A stretch of DNA of 64,000 nt from an uncultured Acholeplasmatales bacterium (GCA_944324805.1 CALUXS010000003.1:1-64000), one strand, 5' to 3'; numbered from the stretch's first letter, positions 23,914 to 33,312 are shown. Translations and numbers: made by a program. Notes: generated by a model from the letters alone, not told the origin.

Positions 23914-25359
23914 TTATATAGTTATTTTACTTTCTTTACGCTTTTTCAAATAAAGATATAAACAATAAATCACTGCAGCAATTACCACAATTACTAATAT
24001 TAAAATGTTATTTATAGTCAAAGTAAAACTATCTTCTTTAGATTCTTTTACTTCAACCTTTAAAATTGCATTAGTGTATAACCCTGATGAATTATGACAG
24101 CTTACATTAAGATAATAAATACCAGCCTTTTGATTATCATAATTACTTTTATCTATTATTAGAGTATCCTTAACGAAAGGGTCTGATGGATCAATAACTT
24201 CAATATATTTAGTAAAATCTAGTGCTTCTCCAATTAGTATTACTACATCATTTGTGTTAATGATAGGCTTTGTAGAAGATATCACATTTACAATCAGTGA
24301 TTTAGTTACACTATTTCCATCTATATCTGTAAGATAATAAAATATTTCATAGTTACCAACTTCATTTCGAAGATTACTAATATCAATTATTACATTTTCT
24401 AACATATCTTCTCCATTATCAGTTGCTGTTTTAATATATCTTTTAAATTCATAATTTGAAAAATCTAGCAAATATTCAAGTTCAATTTGACTAACTGATA
24501 GTTCTAGTATCGGTGCTATAGTATCTACTACTTTTATATTTAAATATATAAATCCCTCATTATTCTCTTTATCATAAAAAGAAAACTTAACCCTAGGATA
24601 TTCACCAATAACATCAATTTTAAGATTTTTATCTATAATTAAACTATTGAAAACATCTCCATCAACGGCATCAAAAGCACTTAGATAATCTCTCCAATTA
24701 ATCTTTTTACCTTTTTCAATTATTATTGTATTTGTTTCTTCTATTAGGTTTACTACAGGGCCTTCATTATCTATAACGTTTATTTCTATTTCTGCAGTAT
24801 CTTGATTACCTGCTTTATCAACCACATAAATTTTTGCTTTATATTGACCTATTTTATTCAAATTAATTTCATTTAAATCAATGCTAACTTTATAATCATT
24901 AAGATTATCTTTAATATTGAATTGATTACCTTCTTCTATTTTAATTTCTTTTGAATTAATTGGAATCTTTATTTCTTTTTGTAATAAATTTATTTGTGGC
25001 GGAACATCATCATAAACTCTAAATGTTACTAATTGTTTATAGTTATTGCATGTTCCAGGTTTATATTTACTTTCACTAGCTTTATACCAAACCATATACT
25101 CACCAGTTTTATTTGTATCAACATCTTTTAAATAATAGAGCCAATCTCCATTACAATTATAAGTAATACTTGCATCTATGAGACTTTTTCCATCTTTATA
25201 CAATGTAGCTTTTGGTAAATTAGTATATTCATATATACTAGAATTAATTGGAACATTTATATATGTATTTTCCCATTTATAATACCATGTACTAGCTTCA
25301 ACAACTTTTGCAACTATTAGTGCTAATAAAATAAATATAAATAAAATCATTTTCTTCAT
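23914..25359 (-). CDS. Surface protein with Ig-like repeats and C-terminal membrane anchor
   Basis: The 481-residue protein has a signal peptide (1-22, MKKMILFIFILLALIVAKVV), a Cys-containing N-terminal domain (25-110), and about four repeated beta-sandwich units from residue 115. Each unit carries the pattern K-x-G-x-Y-x-x-x-V/I-x-D-x-x-G-N, as in HYR/DUF5011-type bacterial Ig-like domains (GQYKAKIYVVDKAGNQDTAE; GNYEIFYYLTDIDGNS). A single membrane helix (about 451-471) and a basic tail follow. There is no LPXTG signal, so it is anchored by the helix. Adhesion or envelope structure is the usual role of such repeats, but no ligand can be named. Confidence 0.75.
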   Translation of the reverse strand: MKKMILFIFILLALIVAKVVEASTWYYKWENTYINVPINSSIYEYTNLPKATLYKDGKSLIDASITYNCNGDWLYYLKDVDTNKTGEYMVWYKASESKYKPGTCNNYKQLVTFRVYDDVPPQINLLQKEIKIPINSKEIKIEEGNQFNIKDNLNDYKVSIDLNEINLNKIGQYKAKIYVVDKAGNQDTAEIEINVIDNEGPVVNLIEETNTIIIEKGKKINWRDYLSAFDAVDGDVFNSLIIDKNLKIDVIGEYPRVKFSFYDKENNEGFIYLNIKVVDTIAPILELSVSQIELEYLLDFSNYEFKRYIKTATDNGEDMLENVIIDISNLRNEVGNYEIFYYLTDIDGNSVTKSLIVNVISSTKPIINTNDVVILIGEALDFTKYIEVIDPSDPFVKDTLIIDKSNYDNQKAGIYYLNVSCHNSSGLYTNAILKVEVKESKEDSFTLTINNILILVIVVIAAVIYCLYLYLKKRKESKITI

Positions 25360-25489
25360 TTTCTCACCTATAATATATATATACGTTTAAAATAAAAAAA
25401 TAAAAATTTTCCTTTTAAAAACTAGAAAAAACTAAAAAAATATGATTTAATATTAGCGGGTTTAAAACCTAGGTTAGGAGATTTGTAAA

Positions 25490-26173
25490 ATGAAAAAAAT
25501 TTATACTGGTAAAACAAAAGATGTTTTCGAATTAGAAAATGGCAATGTTTTATTAAAATTTAAGGATGATTGTACAGGTAAAGATGGCAAATTTGATCCA
25601 GGTGAAAATGCTGTTGGATTGACAATCGAGGGTATTGGTAGAGAAAACTTAAAAACATCTATTTATTATTTTAATCTATTAAAAAATGCAGGCATTAAAA
25701 CTCATTTTGTATCTGCAAATATTGAGGATGCTACTATGGAAGTTTTACCTGCTAAAGTATTTGGTCATGGCTTAGAAGTTATTTGTCGTTTAGTGGCAAC
25801 AGGTAGCTTTGTTCGTCGCTATGGAAAATATATTGCTGATGGTACTGATTTGCCTGGAGGATATGTAGAAACTACTTTTAAAGATGATGCTTTAGGAGAT
25901 CCTCTAGTAACAAAAGATGGTCTTGTAGTTCTTAATATTATGACACCAGAAATGTACGATAGTATGAAAGCTCAAACTTTAGAAATTACAAAAATCGTTG
26001 CTGCCGATCTTGCAAAAAAGGGTATGAAACTTTATGATATTAAATTTGAGTTTGGATACGCTAAAAACGGTGAAGTAATATTGATTGATGAAATAGCAAG
26101 CGGAAATATGCGTGTTTATAAAGATGGAAAATTGTTAGACCCTATGGATTTAACTAAACTTATCTTAGCTTAA
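25490..26173 (+). CDS. purC: Phosphoribosylaminoimidazole-succinocarboxamide synthase
   Basis: This enzyme of de novo purine synthesis joins CAIR and aspartate with ATP to give SAICAR. The 227-residue length is typical for the bacterial enzyme. Visible blocks are the N-terminal [12 protein letters not shown], the [14 protein letters not shown] stretch (SAICAR synthetase signature), and the C-terminal [16 protein letters not shown]. An AGGAGA ribosome binding site precedes the ATG. It stands alone: no other pur gene is in 64 kb, so the rest of the pathway, if present, is elsewhere. The short leader holds GGTTTAAAACC, a possible small operator. Confidence 0.95.
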   Translation: MKKIYTGKTKDVFELENGNVLLKFKDDCTGKDGKFDPGENAVGLTIEGIGRENLKTSIYYFNLLKNAGIKTHFVSANIEDATMEVLPAKVFGHGLEVICRLVATGSFVRRYGKYIADGTDLPGGYVETTFKDDALGDPLVTKDGLVVLNIMTPEMYDSMKAQTLEITKIVAADLAKKGMKLYDIKFEFGYAKNGEVILIDEIASGNMRVYKDGKLLDPMDLTKLILA

Positions 26174-26181
26174 TAGATTGT

Positions 26182-26215
26182 AAAAAGGTCAAGGAATTAA
26201 TCCTTGACCTTTCTT
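26182..26215. terminator. Bidirectional terminator between purC and xre-TPR gene
   Basis: A 12-bp stem, AAAGGTCAAGGA / TCCTTGACCTTT (26184-26195, 26201-26212), with a 5-base loop between convergent genes. Confidence 0.88.
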
Positions 26216-27395
26216 ATATTTGATTAACTAAATGTCTAATTTGACTAGTTTCCTTATACATATCAAAAAAACGTTTGTATTTATTAGGACGATGTATAGA
26301 ATTTGCTATTTCATCTAGATAATATATGGCTTGATAGTACATATTTTTGCAAATTGAATTTGAAAATGCCACCTCAATTAAAAAATCATATGCTTTTTCT
26401 AAATCAACTTTTTTATAATATTGATATATGAAAAAATATTTTTCATCACTTGGTAAATCAGAATTATTTATATATTCATAGGCTTCATCAATTTTATTTT
26501 CTAACATATAGAAAATTTTAGCAGTTTGATTTAAATCTTCAAATTCTATTTCATTCATCTTTTTATTTTTTGTCATAACATAATAAATATAGTCTAAACT
26601 ATCACTATCAGAAATCACTAATACTTTATTTCTAACGAATTCATATAACTCAAATTGTTCTTCAATTAAATAATAATATGCCATTTCATAGTGAATCTTT
26701 TCGATATCTAAAGTATTACCATATATAATTAGCTCCTTTTGATACTCAAAATAGTATCTACCTGTGTTAATGCTGTGAGCTTTAGCTGCACATTCAAATA
26801 AGTACTTTCTTTGAATTGGTTTAATGTATGGAACACTTATATTATAAATTATTCCCAATTTCAAATATTCAGCTGCCTCAACATAATTATGAAGTTTATA
26901 TAAATACACGCCATAAAACGTTGCTAATATCATCAAATCCATGCCAGCCAATGCCGATGTTAATTTAACTAATTTCTTAATAGATACTTCTGCAGCAGCA
27001 ATATTATTAATACTACAATTATAAATTAATCTTATTAACTCAATTCTATGATTATCTAACCCTTCAAGTTTTTCAATCAATTCTTTATCATTTTGCATTT
27101 GTTCAAAATAAAATCTTTTTACTGATGCCAATAAAAGTTTTTTTGAACTAAGTAAATATTTCATTTTTTCTTCTGAAATATTTACCTTTTCACATATATC
27201 CTTAAGATATTTTTTACTTGGTCTAATTTGATTACGCTCAATTTTACACAAGTAAGACACCGAACAGTTTTTGTCCGCAATTGATGATAAAGTTTGAGAC
27301 CTTGCAAGTCTTTGACGCTTAATTTCTGCGCCTAATGCTTGGTATACATCCTCATCATCTAACAATCTTCTTCTAATTTCATTTTTAATTTCCAT
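26214..27395 (-). CDS. Xre-type regulator with helical-repeat C-terminus, RRNPP-like
   Basis: The 393-residue protein has an N-terminal HTH (about 20-75: LGAEIKRQRLARSQTLSSIA, then SVSYLCKIERNQIRPS) and a long all-helical remainder with TPR-like spacing of Tyr, Leu and Ala (YGVYLYKLHNYVEAAEYLKL; FIYQYYKKVDLEKAYDFLIE). That layout is the one of RRNPP peptide-pheromone regulators (Rgg, PlcR, NprR, AimR), but it also occurs in stress regulators. No small pheromone gene was found next to it, so peptide control is only a possibility. A GGAGG site lies 7-8 bases before the start. The nearest gene in the same direction is the ATPase upstream. Confidence 0.75.
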   Translation of the reverse strand: MEIKNEIRRRLLDDEDVYQALGAEIKRQRLARSQTLSSIADKNCSVSYLCKIERNQIRPSKKYLKDICEKVNISEEKMKYLLSSKKLLLASVKRFYFEQMQNDKELIEKLEGLDNHRIELIRLIYNCSINNIAAAEVSIKKLVKLTSALAGMDLMILATFYGVYLYKLHNYVEAAEYLKLGIIYNISVPYIKPIQRKYLFECAAKAHSINTGRYYFEYQKELIIYGNTLDIEKIHYEMAYYYLIEEQFELYEFVRNKVLVISDSDSLDYIYYVMTKNKKMNEIEFEDLNQTAKIFYMLENKIDEAYEYINNSDLPSDEKYFFIYQYYKKVDLEKAYDFLIEVAFSNSICKNMYYQAIYYLDEIANSIHRPNKYKRFFDMYKETSQIRHLVNQI

Positions 27396-27509
27396 AATAA
27401 ATCCTCCTATTTTTTGTGTACAATTTTTTTATTATACAATTATTTTGACTATTAAAATAGCCTTCATGTATATATATATCAATTTAGGAGTATTTTTTAG
27501 AAATTTTTT

Positions 27510-28292
27510 TTATTTTTTTAATAAATGATGAAGAAATACTTCTTTATTGTTTAAAAAGTTCTTTAAAAATTTAACCGTTTCAATCTCATCATAATTAACT
27601 TCATTACAACCAGTTGAGTCTATTTTAAATATTTTTGCTCCTGGAATGGCCATTAAAATAGGAGAGTGAGTGGATATAATAAATTGGGTACCATTGTTAG
27701 CATAATCACAAATTAATTTAACTAAAGCTAACTGATTAATGTATGAAAGTGCCACCTCTGCTTCATCTAATAAAAACAATTTATTTTCTTTTAAGCGTGA
27801 TTCAAAAAAAGATAGAAAAGCTTCACCATGACTCATACTTCCTAAATCCTTAGGAAACATGTTCTTTATTTCTGCAAGTTGTCTCATATGTGGCATTTTA
27901 GCAAAAGACTTTGCTGCCACTTGATTTTCACCATAACTTTCTTCAATAATTTTAATACTATTGAGTGATTCTTCTTTCACAGATTTCAAATATCTTAAAT
28001 ATGTAATAAAATCTTCTCCTTTAAAGAAAAATCCTGATGGCTTCTTATAATATTTAAATTTAATTGCATCAATTACATTATTAGAAAATGAAGCATTTTT
28101 ACCATCATCAATTTTCAATAATGATAATCCGCTTGCAATCATCTCTAAAAACGTAGTTTTACCACTACCATTTTCACCAACGATTATTGTTATATTGTCA
28201 AATAAAACACTATTAATATTTTTTATTGATTCTATACAAAATGGATATTCATTACTTGTTGTCTTTTCTATATTTATTTCTTTAAGTATCAT
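27510..28292 (-). CDS. AAA/ABC-type ATPase of the SMC-like fold
   Basis: The protein (about 260 residues) has Walker A GENGSGKTT (41-49), an ABC signature SMSHGEAF (154-161), Walker B LFLLDEAE (174-181) and an H-loop in ISTHSP. There are no membrane segments and no transporter partner, so it belongs with the soluble chromosome- or defence-associated AAA proteins (AAA_21-like). I chose the second ATG (28292), which has GAGG 8 bases upstream; the first ATG is only 2 bases from it. It follows copA after a hairpin. Its target is unknown; a nuclease partner would be expected for an OLD-like defence protein, but none is adjacent. Confidence 0.75.
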   Translation of the reverse strand: MILKEINIEKTTSNEYPFCIESIKNINSVLFDNITIIVGENGSGKTTFLEMIASGLSLLKIDDGKNASFSNNVIDAIKFKYYKKPSGFFFKGEDFITYLRYLKSVKEESLNSIKIIEESYGENQVAAKSFAKMPHMRQLAEIKNMFPKDLGSMSHGEAFLSFFESRLKENKLFLLDEAEVALSYINQLALVKLICDYANNGTQFIISTHSPILMAIPGAKIFKIDSTGCNEVNYDEIETVKFLKNFLNNKEVFLHHLLKK

Positions 28293-28311
28293 TTTCATAC
28301 CTCAAATAGTA

Positions 28312-28341
28312 AAGGTCTTTAGATTAGTTTCTAAAGACCTT
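28312..28341 (-). terminator. Hairpin after copA
   Basis: A 12-bp perfect stem, AAGGTCTTTAGA / TCTAAAGACCTT. The T-tract after it is weak on the minus strand (TTTACTATTT), so termination may be partial and allow some read-through into the ATPase gene. Confidence 0.6.
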
Positions 28342-28351
28342 ATTTGTTTTT

Positions 28352-28552
28352 TTACTTTAATCTTGCTTTATAACCTGCCTCAGTAACTGCCTCAATAAGC
28401 GCATTAGAATCTACTGCGTCACCTTTTACCTGAGCTAATTTTTTCTTTAAATTGACCTCTACCTCAGTTACACCTGAAACTTTTTTTAAAGCTTCTGTAA
28501 CATGCATAACACAATGTTTGCACATCATTCCTTCAACAATTAATTCAATCAT
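28352..28552 (-). CDS. copZ: Possible separate CopZ copper chaperone from internal start in copA
   Basis: The last 66 residues of the copA frame form a complete HMA domain: IELIVEGMMCKHC, two helices and four strands, and GYKARLK at the end. ATG at 28552 is preceded by AAGGAGG with an 8-base spacer, much better than chance for an internal codon of a membrane protein gene. Free CopZ carries Cu(I) to CopA in the cytoplasm. The simplest history is a copA-copZ pair whose intervening stop was lost. Whether the free protein is made is a prediction. Confidence 0.5.
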   Translation of the reverse strand: MIELIVEGMMCKHCVMHVTEALKKVSGVTEVEVNLKKKLAQVKGDAVDSNALIEAVTEAGYKARLK

Positions 28553-30820
28553 TTCACTTTCCTCCTTATTATTCTTTTTTATTTTGAAAAGATTTATTGT
28601 TAAAGCATTTAAAACGACAAATACACTAGAGAAACTCATTGCTAATGATCCAATCATAGGATTTAATTTTATACCATAAGAGTAATAAAATATTCCTGAA
28701 GCAAGAATTATTCCTATACAATTATAGAAAAATGCCCAAAATAAATTTCCTTTAATTGTAAATAAAACTCTTTTACTCAGACTAACTACATTAGCGACAT
28801 CAAGTAAATCAGAGCGTAGTAAAACAATATCTGCAGATTCCATTGCAATATCAGCACCACCGCCAATAGCTATACCTAAATCTGCAGTTGTTAATGCCAA
28901 TGCATCGTTTACACCATCACCAACCATAGCCACTACGCCATGTTTATTTGTATCCTTAAGTTCTTGAATGATTCTCATTTTATCTTGAGGTAAAACATCG
29001 GAATAGACATCATCTATTCCCACCTCGCTAGCAATGCTAATAGCTGTCTTTCTATTATCTCCTGTAAGCATAATTACTTTTATACCCATTTTCTTTAATG
29101 AATTAACTGCAAATTTTGAATTTTCTTTAATCGGATCTCTTAAAGCAATAATACCTAAAATGTTTTTTTCATCCATAAAAATTAGTGGTGTTTTACCTGT
29201 TTTTGCTAACTCTTCTATTACATTCTTTATTTTCTCAGTATCAATATTTAATTTATTTGCTAGTTTTAAGTTACCTGCAAAATATTTAATGCCATTTATA
29301 CTTCCACTAATTCCATATCCTTCTATACTCTCATAATCATTGGTTTTTAGAAGTTTTATATTTTTATTTCTAACATATTCAATTATAGCTTTTGCTAATG
29401 GGTGCTCAGACATGTTTTCTAAAGCATAGGCAATTTCTAACAATTTATTTTCATCATTTGTAATTACATCTACTACTACCGGTTCTCCTCTTGTAATGGT
29501 ACCCGTTTTATCTAATACAACTGTCTTAACACTATGTGCTTTTTCAAGTATTTCTGCATTCTTTATTAATAATCCATTTTCTGCTCCCTTGCCAGTGCCA
29601 ACCATAATAGCTACAGGAGTCGCTAATCCTAAAGCACAAGGACAAGCAATTACTAACACCGAAATTGCAAAATTGAATGCCAATTCGAAATTAGAGCTAA
29701 TAAATAAAAAACTAACTAAAACAATCAAAGAAATAAGAATAATAGTTGGAACAAAATAAAACGCAACTTTATCTACCAAACGCGAAATTGGAGCTTTTGA
29801 ATTAGCAGCTTCTTCTACTAGACTAATAATTGTTTCAATAGAAGAATCCTTTCCTACTTTTGTTGCCTTTAATTTTAAATATCCTGTATTTAAAATTGTA
29901 GAAGCGAAAACATTATCACCAGAATTTTTTTCTTTTGGCATTGATTCCCCTGTTAAATTTGCTTCGTTAACAGCACCATATCCGTCTATTACTACCCCAT
30001 CTACAGGAATAATTTCACCTTTTTTTACTATTATTATTTCGCCAGGTTTTACAAATTCTATTTCCCTTTTTATTTCCTTACCATCTTCGTAGACAGTAGC
30101 AAGCTTAGGAGCTAATTGGATCATTTTTTCTAAAGCTTTAGTTGTTTTTCCTTTTGATAATCCTTCTAAATACTTTCCAAGACTAACTAAGGTTAAAATC
30201 ATAGCTGCAGACTCAAAGTATAAATTGTGCATATAATTATTTACAATATCGAGATTATTATTTCCCAATCCATATCCTATCATATAAATTGCGAAAATTC
30301 CATAAACTAAAGATGCAATACTTCCAATTGCAATTAAACTATCCATATTAGGACTTTTAAAAAGCTTCTTTATACCACTTATATAATAATTTCTATAAAT
30401 GTATATAATTGGTAGTGTCAATAAAAATTGGGTAAAAGCAAACGATAATGCATTTTCAGGACCACTTAAAAAAGATGGAAGGGGAAGTCCAACCATATGT
30501 CCCATAGAAACATACATTAAGACTATCAAAAGGATAAATGAGATTATTAAATCTCTCAGTTTATTGTTATTTTTATCAATGCTTACTAATTTTTCTTCGC
30601 CTAAATAAGCCTTATAACCTGCCTTTTGAACAGCATTTTCTATTTCATTTATAGATATAGTATTGTCATCAAAATTAACAACCATTGAATTTGATAGTAA
30701 ATTTACGTTTACTTCCTTTATACCATCTAATTTTTCAACTGCATTTTGCACATGGGCCTGACATGAAGCACAAGTCATGCCTTCAACCATAAATTTCTTT
30801 TCTGTCAAAATATCACCCAC
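28352..30820 (-). CDS. copA: Copper-translocating P1B-type ATPase with an extra C-terminal CopZ-like domain
   Basis: The 822-residue protein exports Cu(I). It has an N-terminal HMA domain (Cys17, Cys20 in GMTCASC), eight membrane segments, the CPC ion site (393-395, IACPCALGLA), and the phosphorylated Asp437 in DKTGT. It also has the GDGVND hinge and, unusually, a second HMA domain at the C-terminus (757-822, Cys767 and Cys770 in GMMCKHC). A linker (KIKKNNKEESE) joins the last membrane helix to this domain. That linker encodes a full Shine-Dalgarno sequence and the next codon is ATG, so the tail can also be made as a separate CopZ. No CsoR or CopY gene is adjacent. Confidence 0.93.
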   Translation of the reverse strand: MGDILTEKKFMVEGMTCASCQAHVQNAVEKLDGIKEVNVNLLSNSMVVNFDDNTISINEIENAVQKAGYKAYLGEEKLVSIDKNNNKLRDLIISFILLIVLMYVSMGHMVGLPLPSFLSGPENALSFAFTQFLLTLPIIYIYRNYYISGIKKLFKSPNMDSLIAIGSIASLVYGIFAIYMIGYGLGNNNLDIVNNYMHNLYFESAAMILTLVSLGKYLEGLSKGKTTKALEKMIQLAPKLATVYEDGKEIKREIEFVKPGEIIIVKKGEIIPVDGVVIDGYGAVNEANLTGESMPKEKNSGDNVFASTILNTGYLKLKATKVGKDSSIETIISLVEEAANSKAPISRLVDKVAFYFVPTIILISLIVLVSFLFISSNFELAFNFAISVLVIACPCALGLATPVAIMVGTGKGAENGLLIKNAEILEKAHSVKTVVLDKTGTITRGEPVVVDVITNDENKLLEIAYALENMSEHPLAKAIIEYVRNKNIKLLKTNDYESIEGYGISGSINGIKYFAGNLKLANKLNIDTEKIKNVIEELAKTGKTPLIFMDEKNILGIIALRDPIKENSKFAVNSLKKMGIKVIMLTGDNRKTAISIASEVGIDDVYSDVLPQDKMRIIQELKDTNKHGVVAMVGDGVNDALALTTADLGIAIGGGADIAMESADIVLLRSDLLDVANVVSLSKRVLFTIKGNLFWAFFYNCIGIILASGIFYYSYGIKLNPMIGSLAMSFSSVFVVLNALTINLFKIKKNNKEESEMIELIVEGMMCKHCVMHVTEALKKVSGVTEVEVNLKKKLAQVKGDAVDSNALIEAVTEAGYKARLK
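28550..28567 (-). promoter_or_regulatory. Internal Shine-Dalgarno and start codon within copA
   Basis: AAGGAGG (28561-28567) plus 8 bases and then ATG (28550-28552), in frame with copA, at the border between the ATPase and the C-terminal HMA domain. Confidence 0.6.
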
Positions 30821-30930
30821 TTTATTTGATTATATAATGCATATTGTTTTATGTAAAGCGTTTTGCTTTTAGTTAAATTTATAATTTTTATTATTTTTAA
30901 TTATTTATTTTTAGATAATAAAAAAGGTGA

Positions 30931-31404
30931 TTACTCACCTTTTAAAATCTCTATTAGCTTATTCAAAATAAAATCTACTGACTTTGTTCTCACTAAATTT
31001 CTTCCTATTTCACCAAAAAGCTTTGTAAAAGAATATTCTTTATTTAAATAATAAATACCGAAACAAACCATCCCAACTGGCTTTTTATCAGTTCCACCAC
31101 TTGGACCAGCAATACCAGAAATTCCAACACCAATTTCACATTTTGCTAAATTAGCAACTCCTCTTGCCATTTCTAAAGCAACTTCTTCTGATACAACGCC
31201 AAAATTTGTGATAGTCTGCTCATTAACTCCAACTAGCTTTACTTTTGCATCATTTGCATAAGTAATAACACTCATATCAATAACTTTTGAGGCATTAGCG
31301 ACATTAATAATTGTTGCTGCAGCCAAACCTCCAGTGCATGACTCGGCAAAGCTTATATGCATTTTTTTCTTTATTAATAAATTTACAAGCTCATCTTCAT
31401 ACAT
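30931..31404 (-). CDS. pncC: Nicotinamide-nucleotide amidohydrolase (CinA C-terminal domain)
   Basis: The 157-residue protein is the stand-alone CinA C-terminal domain, which turns nicotinamide mononucleotide into nicotinate mononucleotide for NAD recycling. Signature stretches are SFAESCTGGLAAATI (catalytic Ser), GVVSEEVALEMA, GISGIAGPSGGTDKKPVG and VRTKSVDFILNKL. I chose ATG at 31404, which has AGAGG ten bases upstream; an in-frame TTG three codons earlier touches that site. It overlaps the 3' end of the MATE gene by 8 bp and is the last gene of a plsX-rnc-dnaD-nth-MATE-pncC run. The N-terminal CinA nucleotide domain is absent. Confidence 0.88.
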   Translation of the reverse strand: MYEDELVNLLIKKKMHISFAESCTGGLAAATIINVANASKVIDMSVITYANDAKVKLVGVNEQTITNFGVVSEEVALEMARGVANLAKCEIGVGISGIAGPSGGTDKKPVGMVCFGIYYLNKEYSFTKLFGEIGRNLVRTKSVDFILNKLIEILKGE

Positions 31405-32680
31405 TAAAATCAAACCTCTTTTTTAAATACATTTTCACTATAAAAATTGTACTAATTATTAATAAAATTACTTGAATCACTAGATATGAACTGAAAATGC
31501 CATTCATTTTCCAAATGAGAGCCATTCCTATTAAAAAAATAGGAGTTAAAACTAAAGGTTCTAACATAGTAATTAGGTTTGCTCCTTTTATATTATTTGA
31601 AGAATATAGAAAACAACTATTTATTCTAGTAATTATTAAAAGGAAGAAACTAATAAAATAAAAATAAAAACCTAAATTATAATAATATAGACCCTGTGAA
31701 CTCAAATTATATAAAATTGGAATTTGTTCCTTTAACAACAAAAATAAAAAATTGATTAAACTAGAAAATATAAAGCCTAAAACCAATGTTTTATAATATA
31801 AAGATTTCAAATTTTCATAATCTTTTTTACCATAATAATAACTAACTAATGGTTGAACACCATCACCACTACCAGAGGCAGAAGACTGAATAATATAGAG
31901 TAAATAAGAAAATAAAGTATACGCGGCTATTGCACTTTCACCACCATATATTAAACAAACTGTATTATTTAAAATAATGATAACCGAATATGCATAATTT
32001 AAGGCAAAAGGAGCCAATGAACCTTTAAAAATCGACTTATACAAAATATTTTTCCATACTAATCTTGGTTTTAAAACAATATAACTTGCTACTGCAATAA
32101 ATGCCTGAGAAATAATAGAGCCAATGGCAGCTCCTAATAAATCAAATTCAAAAACGAATATCAATAAATAATCTAAAATGAAATTTATTATTGTAGCAGA
32201 AATTGATATTATCATAGCTTTTTTTGTTTTGCCAATATTCTTAATTAGAGGAATTAAACCACCTGCATAAACCTGAAATAATGAACCTAAAGCCATTACA
32301 ATCAAATATCTATACCCATAAAATAATAAATCTTCTCTAGCACCAAAAAGCATCAAAATTGGTTTAGCAAATATGCTTATTACAATTGTAAATATTATCC
32401 CTGAAAGTCCTAAAATAAAAATGGTTGAATCAAATGCTCTTTTAGCTGCTAATTTATCATTTTTACCCTCATGTATAGACATTTGAATTCCACCACTAAT
32501 TCCTATTGCTAAGCCAATAGTTTGGATGAAGGCGGTTATCGGCCATGCTATATTTATTGCAGATAATCCAATATCCCCCATTTTGCTTCCTATAAAAGCA
32601 CCATCAACTAAAACATATAAGCCTAAAAATAAAGAAGCAATTAAGGAAGGTAAAATGTATGAAAGCATCCCTTTTTTCAT
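31397..32680 (-). CDS. MATE-family efflux transporter
   Basis: The 427-residue protein has twelve predicted membrane segments and two MatE half-domains, with the family opening YVLVDGAFIGSKMGDIGLSA and the inner-half FALNYAYSVIIILNN. MATE pumps export drugs or metabolites using Na+ or H+ gradients; no substrate can be read here. A GGGAGG site precedes the ATG. It overlaps nth by 4 bp upstream and pncC by 8 bp downstream, so it is part of that operon although it is not functionally linked to DNA repair. Confidence 0.9.
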   Translation of the reverse strand: MKKGMLSYILPSLIASLFLGLYVLVDGAFIGSKMGDIGLSAINIAWPITAFIQTIGLAIGISGGIQMSIHEGKNDKLAAKRAFDSTIFILGLSGIIFTIVISIFAKPILMLFGAREDLLFYGYRYLIVMALGSLFQVYAGGLIPLIKNIGKTKKAMIISISATIINFILDYLLIFVFEFDLLGAAIGSIISQAFIAVASYIVLKPRLVWKNILYKSIFKGSLAPFALNYAYSVIIILNNTVCLIYGGESAIAAYTLFSYLLYIIQSSASGSGDGVQPLVSYYYGKKDYENLKSLYYKTLVLGFIFSSLINFLFLLLKEQIPILYNLSSQGLYYYNLGFYFYFISFFLLIITRINSCFLYSSNNIKGANLITMLEPLVLTPIFLIGMALIWKMNGIFSSYLVIQVILLIISTIFIVKMYLKKRFDFNV

Positions 32681-33312
32681 TTTTTACCTCCCTTAAATAC
32701 GCAGTAGTTTATTAACGGACATTCTTTACAGTTTGGATTTTGAGCTTTACAGTAAGTTCTACCAAATAATATCAATAAATGATGCGCTGCAATCCAATCT
32801 TCTTTTTTTATATATTTTTTCAAAGAAGCTTCAGCTTCTAATAAATTTGCCTCTTCTTTTCTAAAACCAAGTCTATAACTAACTCTATATACGTGAGTAT
32901 CAACAGCGATGGCAGGAACTTTAAATCCAACTGCCAAAACAACATTAGCAGTTTTACGTCCTACTCCAGGAAGCTCCTGTAATAAATTAAAATCATTAGG
33001 AACATTGCCATTATATTTTTCTACTAATACAGTTGACATCTTTATTAAATTAATTGCTTTATTATTTGCTAATCCAATACTTTTTATTATAGCTTTAACA
33101 TCATCTAATTTTGCATCCTTCAAAGCATATGCATCAGGATATTTTTCAAATAAGTAAGGAGTTACCATATTAACTCTTGCATCTGTAGTTTGGGCTGATA
33201 ACATAACTGCACAAAGTAATTCAAAAACATTTTTATGATTTAAAAAGCACTCATGAACAGGAAATATTTGTTTCAATGAATCAACTATTAGATTTGCTTT
33301 AATTTTATTCAT
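32677..33312 (-). CDS. nth: Endonuclease III
   Basis: The 211-residue DNA glycosylase/AP-lyase removes oxidised pyrimidines. The helix-hairpin-helix LPGVGRKTANVVL carries catalytic Lys120, and Asp138 is in VDTHVYRV. The 4Fe-4S cluster ligands are Cys188, Cys195, Cys198 and Cys204 (C-x6-C-x2-C-x5-C), almost the E. coli numbering. It overlaps dnaD by 4 bp, the same dnaD-nth pair as in Bacillus. Confidence 0.96.
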   Translation of the reverse strand: MNKIKANLIVDSLKQIFPVHECFLNHKNVFELLCAVMLSAQTTDARVNMVTPYLFEKYPDAYALKDAKLDDVKAIIKSIGLANNKAINLIKMSTVLVEKYNGNVPNDFNLLQELPGVGRKTANVVLAVGFKVPAIAVDTHVYRVSYRLGFRKEEANLLEAEASLKKYIKKEDWIAAHHLLILFGRTYCKAQNPNCKECPLINYCVFKGGKK

